Source: Actinomycetota bacterium (lineage in GTDB: Bacteria > Actinomycetota > Humimicrobiia > Humimicrobiales > Humimicrobiaceae). Taken from it: a stretch of 8,116 nucleotides of DNA. The stretch covers positions 1 through 8,116 of the forward strand of contig JAGYOJ010000061.1 in NCBI GenBank assembly GCA_018399435.1. The letters run 5' to 3'. Positions within the stretch are counted from its first letter, which is position 1. Every line of letters begins with the position of its first letter. A program made the position numbers and the translations under genes. Shown in pieces: positions 6,514 to 8,116 of the stretch. The notes under the pieces were generated by a model, which was not told where the DNA came from, ran no database searches, and was given only the letters and a program-made list of their open reading frames with translations.

Positions 6514-7867
6514 AAGCAGGGATATTGCTTTTAGTATACTTAAAAGCTATTTTTCTTCAAAAAAATTATTAAAAATTTTAATAAGCAAAAAGTTTTCAAG
6601 CCTAAATATTCCTCTTCTGGACAAGAGATTTATATATTCCCTGGTCAAGGGTATTATAAGGCATTTGCTATATATTGATTATTCAATATCAATTTTTTCA
6701 AATAAAAAAATAGAAAAAATTGATAAGAATGTATTAATTTTATTAAGGATGGGCTTATTCCAGATAATTTTTATGGATAAAATCCCTTCTTACTCAGCTG
6801 TAGACGAATCAGTAGAGCTGGCAAAAAAAAGGGCATCCAGGGGTTCTTCAAAATTTGTAAATGCAATTTTAAGGAAAGCAAGCTCAATTGAAAATCTTAA
6901 AGAATATATAAATAAGCATATTGAAAAAAATATAAGGGGATATACAAAAAAAATAAGCATGATGTATTCTTTTCCAGAATGGATCATTTCTTATTGGCAA
7001 AAATATTATGAGAAGGATGCAATTGAAAAAATTTGTAAAGCCTTAAACAAGGAGCCAATGCATTATATAAGGTTTAATCCTGAAATTATTACAAAAGAAA
7101 ATTTACAAAAAGAATTAGGATTAAAAGAAAACAATATAGTAGAAAACCAAAAACTGCCCCCTCGATTAGGCAATGTTAATATTCAAGTAAAAAAAATTTC
7201 TCCCGTTCTAAATTCTAGTTTATTCAAAAAAGGAATAATTTTTATCCAAGATATCTCTTCACAAATTGCTGTTGAGTATTTTGCAAGCCCAAAGCCAGGA
7301 GAAAAAATCCTTGATTTATGCGCAGCGCCTGGAGGAAAGGCCATTTTAATCTCAAAGCTGGCAAGAGAAGATACAGGTATTTTAGCTTTAGATATAAGTG
7401 GAAAAAGATTGGAGAAGCTAAAGGAAAATCTAGAAAGGTTTAATATCAAAAACATTGATATTATGCAAGGCGATGCGACAAGTATGAAGTTAGAAAATAA
7501 GTTTGACAAAATTTTTATAGATGCCCCATGCAGCGCTTTTGGGACTATATCTAAAAATCCTGATGTTAAATATAATAAAAGAAAAGAAGATTTAGAAAGG
7601 CTTAAAAATAATTCATTAAAAATATTAAATAATTCAAAAAACTATTTAAAACCTAGCGGAAAGATAATATTTTATACTTGTACCTTATCCCCAATTGAAA
7701 ATCAGGAGACAATAAATACATTTTTAGCGCAAAATAAGGGAGAATTTATAATTGAGCCAGTAGAAATACCACAAATAAAGAAAGAAAAGAATTATTTAGA
7801 AATATTGCCCCACTTATTAAACAGTGAGGCAGGATTTGTTTGCAGCCTTAAAAATATTAAAAATTAA
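6497..7867 (+). CDS. rsmB: 16S rRNA (cytosine-967-C5)-methyltransferase RsmB
   Basis: RsmB methylates carbon 5 of cytosine 967 (E. coli numbering) in 16S rRNA, using S-adenosylmethionine. The protein has 456 residues, slightly longer than E. coli RsmB (429). Residues about 5-135 form the NusB-like RNA-binding domain (KGIIRH, ILLRMGLFQI, PSYSAVDESVELAKK, KFVNAILRK). The methyltransferase domain (about 245-456) has GIIFIQDISSQ, the SAM site DLCAAPGGK at 273-281, ALDIS for ribose binding, DAPCSAFG at 342-349 with Cys345, and YTCTLSPIENQE with catalytic Cys395. Both cysteines of the m5C mechanism are therefore present. The GTG start overlaps fmt by 17 nt. A TTG at 6506, preceded by GGTGA at 6496-6500, could instead be the true start and would shorten the protein by three residues. 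The N-terminal half is very rich in Lys and Ile. The stop shares TTAA with the stop of the facing rpmB gene. A different m5C target within the family cannot be excluded. Confidence 0.94.
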   Translation: MKSLDKSRDIAFSILKSYFSSKKLLKILISKKFSSLNIPLLDKRFIYSLVKGIIRHLLYIDYSISIFSNKKIEKIDKNVLILLRMGLFQIIFMDKIPSYSAVDESVELAKKRASRGSSKFVNAILRKASSIENLKEYINKHIEKNIRGYTKKISMMYSFPEWIISYWQKYYEKDAIEKICKALNKEPMHYIRFNPEIITKENLQKELGLKENNIVENQKLPPRLGNVNIQVKKISPVLNSSLFKKGIIFIQDISSQIAVEYFASPKPGEKILDLCAAPGGKAILISKLAREDTGILALDISGKRLEKLKENLERFNIKNIDIMQGDATSMKLENKFDKIFIDAPCSAFGTISKNPDVKYNKRKEDLERLKNNSLKILNNSKNYLKPSGKIIFYTCTLSPIENQETINTFLAQNKGEFIIEPVEIPQIKKEKNYLEILPHLLNSEAGFVCSLKNIKN

Positions 7868-8055
7868 ACTACTTTTTTAACTTTATTGGATTTCAAACAT
7901 TTTGAGCATATATTAATTCTTTTAACTTTTCCGTCTATCTCAGCTTTTATTTTCTGTATGTTTGGTCTAAAAACCCTTTTTGTTTTCTTGTGGGAGTGGG
8001 AAACATTATTTCCTACCAGGGGTCCCTTTCCACAAATATCACATCTTTTTGCCAT
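7864..8055 (-). CDS. rpmB: 50S ribosomal protein bL28, zinc-binding form
   Basis: This is a small basic protein of the large ribosomal subunit. The 63 residues begin MAKRCDICGKGPLVGNNVSHS, the typical L28 opening, followed by the lysine- and arginine-rich KKTKRVFRPNIQ core. Cys5 and Cys8 in the first CxxC and Cys50 and Cys53 in ICSKC make a complete four-cysteine zinc ribbon, so this is the C-plus form; some bacteria carry a cysteine-free copy made under zinc limitation. The length is normal for this type. The gene is on the opposite strand to the operon and faces rsmB tail to tail with a 4-nt overlap. A strong ribosome site and a candidate -10 box precede it, so it is probably transcribed from its own promoter. 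Confidence 0.97.
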   Translation of the reverse strand: MAKRCDICGKGPLVGNNVSHSHKKTKRVFRPNIQKIKAEIDGKVKRINICSKCLKSNKVKKVV

Positions 8056-8058
8056 AAA

Positions 8059-8065
8059 ATCACCT
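8059..8065 (-). promoter_or_regulatory. Ribosome binding site of rpmB
   Basis: Read on the minus strand the sequence is AGGTGAT, a long match to the complement of the 16S rRNA tail, ending 3 nt before the ATG. It is one of the strongest ribosome sites in the window, fitting a highly expressed ribosomal protein gene. Confidence 0.8.
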
Positions 8066-8070
8066 ATACA

Positions 8071-8084
8071 TGTTTTTTAAAACA
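8071..8084. repeat. Short inverted repeat in the rpmB leader
   Basis: The arms TGTTTT (8071-8076) and AAAACA (8079-8084) are perfect inverted copies around a 2-base centre. The centre is too short for an RNA hairpin. As a DNA-binding site it would sit just downstream of the predicted transcription start of rpmB. A second palindrome, TGTTAACA at 8093-8100, lies 19 bases away centre to centre, next to the candidate -10 box. No function can be assigned from the sequence. Confidence 0.3.
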
Positions 8085-8099
8085 GATTGAAATGTTAAC

Positions 8100-8105
8100 A
8101 TTATA
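8100..8105 (-). promoter_or_regulatory. Candidate -10 box of the rpmB promoter
   Basis: On the minus strand this reads TATAAT, a perfect match to the housekeeping -10 consensus, 44 bases before the rpmB start codon. Transcription would begin near 8092-8094 and leave a leader of about 37-39 nt. The -35 box would fall beyond the window end at about 8123-8128, so it cannot be checked. In AT-rich DNA a chance match is possible. Confidence 0.45.
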
Positions 8106-8116
8106 TTTTTTAATTA

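Noticed and set aside
7855..7885. Intrinsic terminator at the rsmB/rpmB junction
   Set aside because: The only pairing seen is a short A/T stem (TTAAA with TTTAA) without GC pairs, too weak to call.
7886..8080. 64-codon plus-strand open frame over rpmB
   Set aside because: It is the reverse of a clear L28 gene; the hydrophobic translation is what antisense of lysine-rich codons gives.
1..8116. CRISPR array, transposon, prophage, toxin-antitoxin or other novel system
   Set aside because: No direct repeats, transposase, phage or defence-type domains are visible; nearly every base belongs to a recognised housekeeping gene.

Overview
This window looks like a piece of an AT-rich bacterial chromosome carrying a dense housekeeping operon. 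I see no mobile element, CRISPR array, RNA gene or defence-type gene. The organism cannot be named from the sequence alone. The genes are rich in AAA lysine codons and poly-A runs, which argues for a low-GC genome. The order rpoZ - coaBC - metK - priA - (def) - fmt - rsmB is the one known from Actinobacteria, for example Mycobacterium, where metK follows coaBC (dfp). The omega tail and the C-terminal part of MetK also read like actinobacterial versions. The CoaB half and the zinc-ribbon L28 are not distinctively actinobacterial. A low-GC, deep-branching actinobacterial relative is my best guess (inference, low confidence). A Firmicutes-like or candidate-phylum bacterium remains possible.

Layout, plus strand: the 3' end of rpoZ (2-178) runs in from outside the window. 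It is followed almost without gaps by coaBC (181-1395), metK (1409-2614), priA (2621-5053), def (5073-5564), fmt (5578-6513) and rsmB (6497-7867). Gaps are 2, 13, 6, 19 and 13 nt, then a 17-nt overlap between fmt and rsmB. This is the geometry of a single co-transcribed, translationally coupled operon; its promoter lies upstream of the window. On the minus strand, rpmB (7864-8055) faces the operon. Its stop codon and that of rsmB lie in the same TTAA. The last 60 bases hold the rpmB ribosome binding site, a likely -10 box and two small palindromes.

The genes fit together loosely as growth functions. CoaBC makes 4'-phosphopantetheine for coenzyme A. MetK makes S-adenosylmethionine, the cofactor of RsmB, which methylates 16S rRNA. 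Fmt puts the formyl group on initiator Met-tRNA and Def removes it from new proteins. PriA restarts stalled replication forks. Omega and L28 belong to RNA polymerase and the large ribosomal subunit.

All genes appear intact apart from the rpoZ piece cut by the window edge. No previously undescribed system is visible. The points most worth a second look are a changed gating-loop motif in MetK (QSQNI where QSPDI is usual), the mixed phylogenetic signal, the terminator-free convergent junction at 7864-7867, and the rpmB upstream region.
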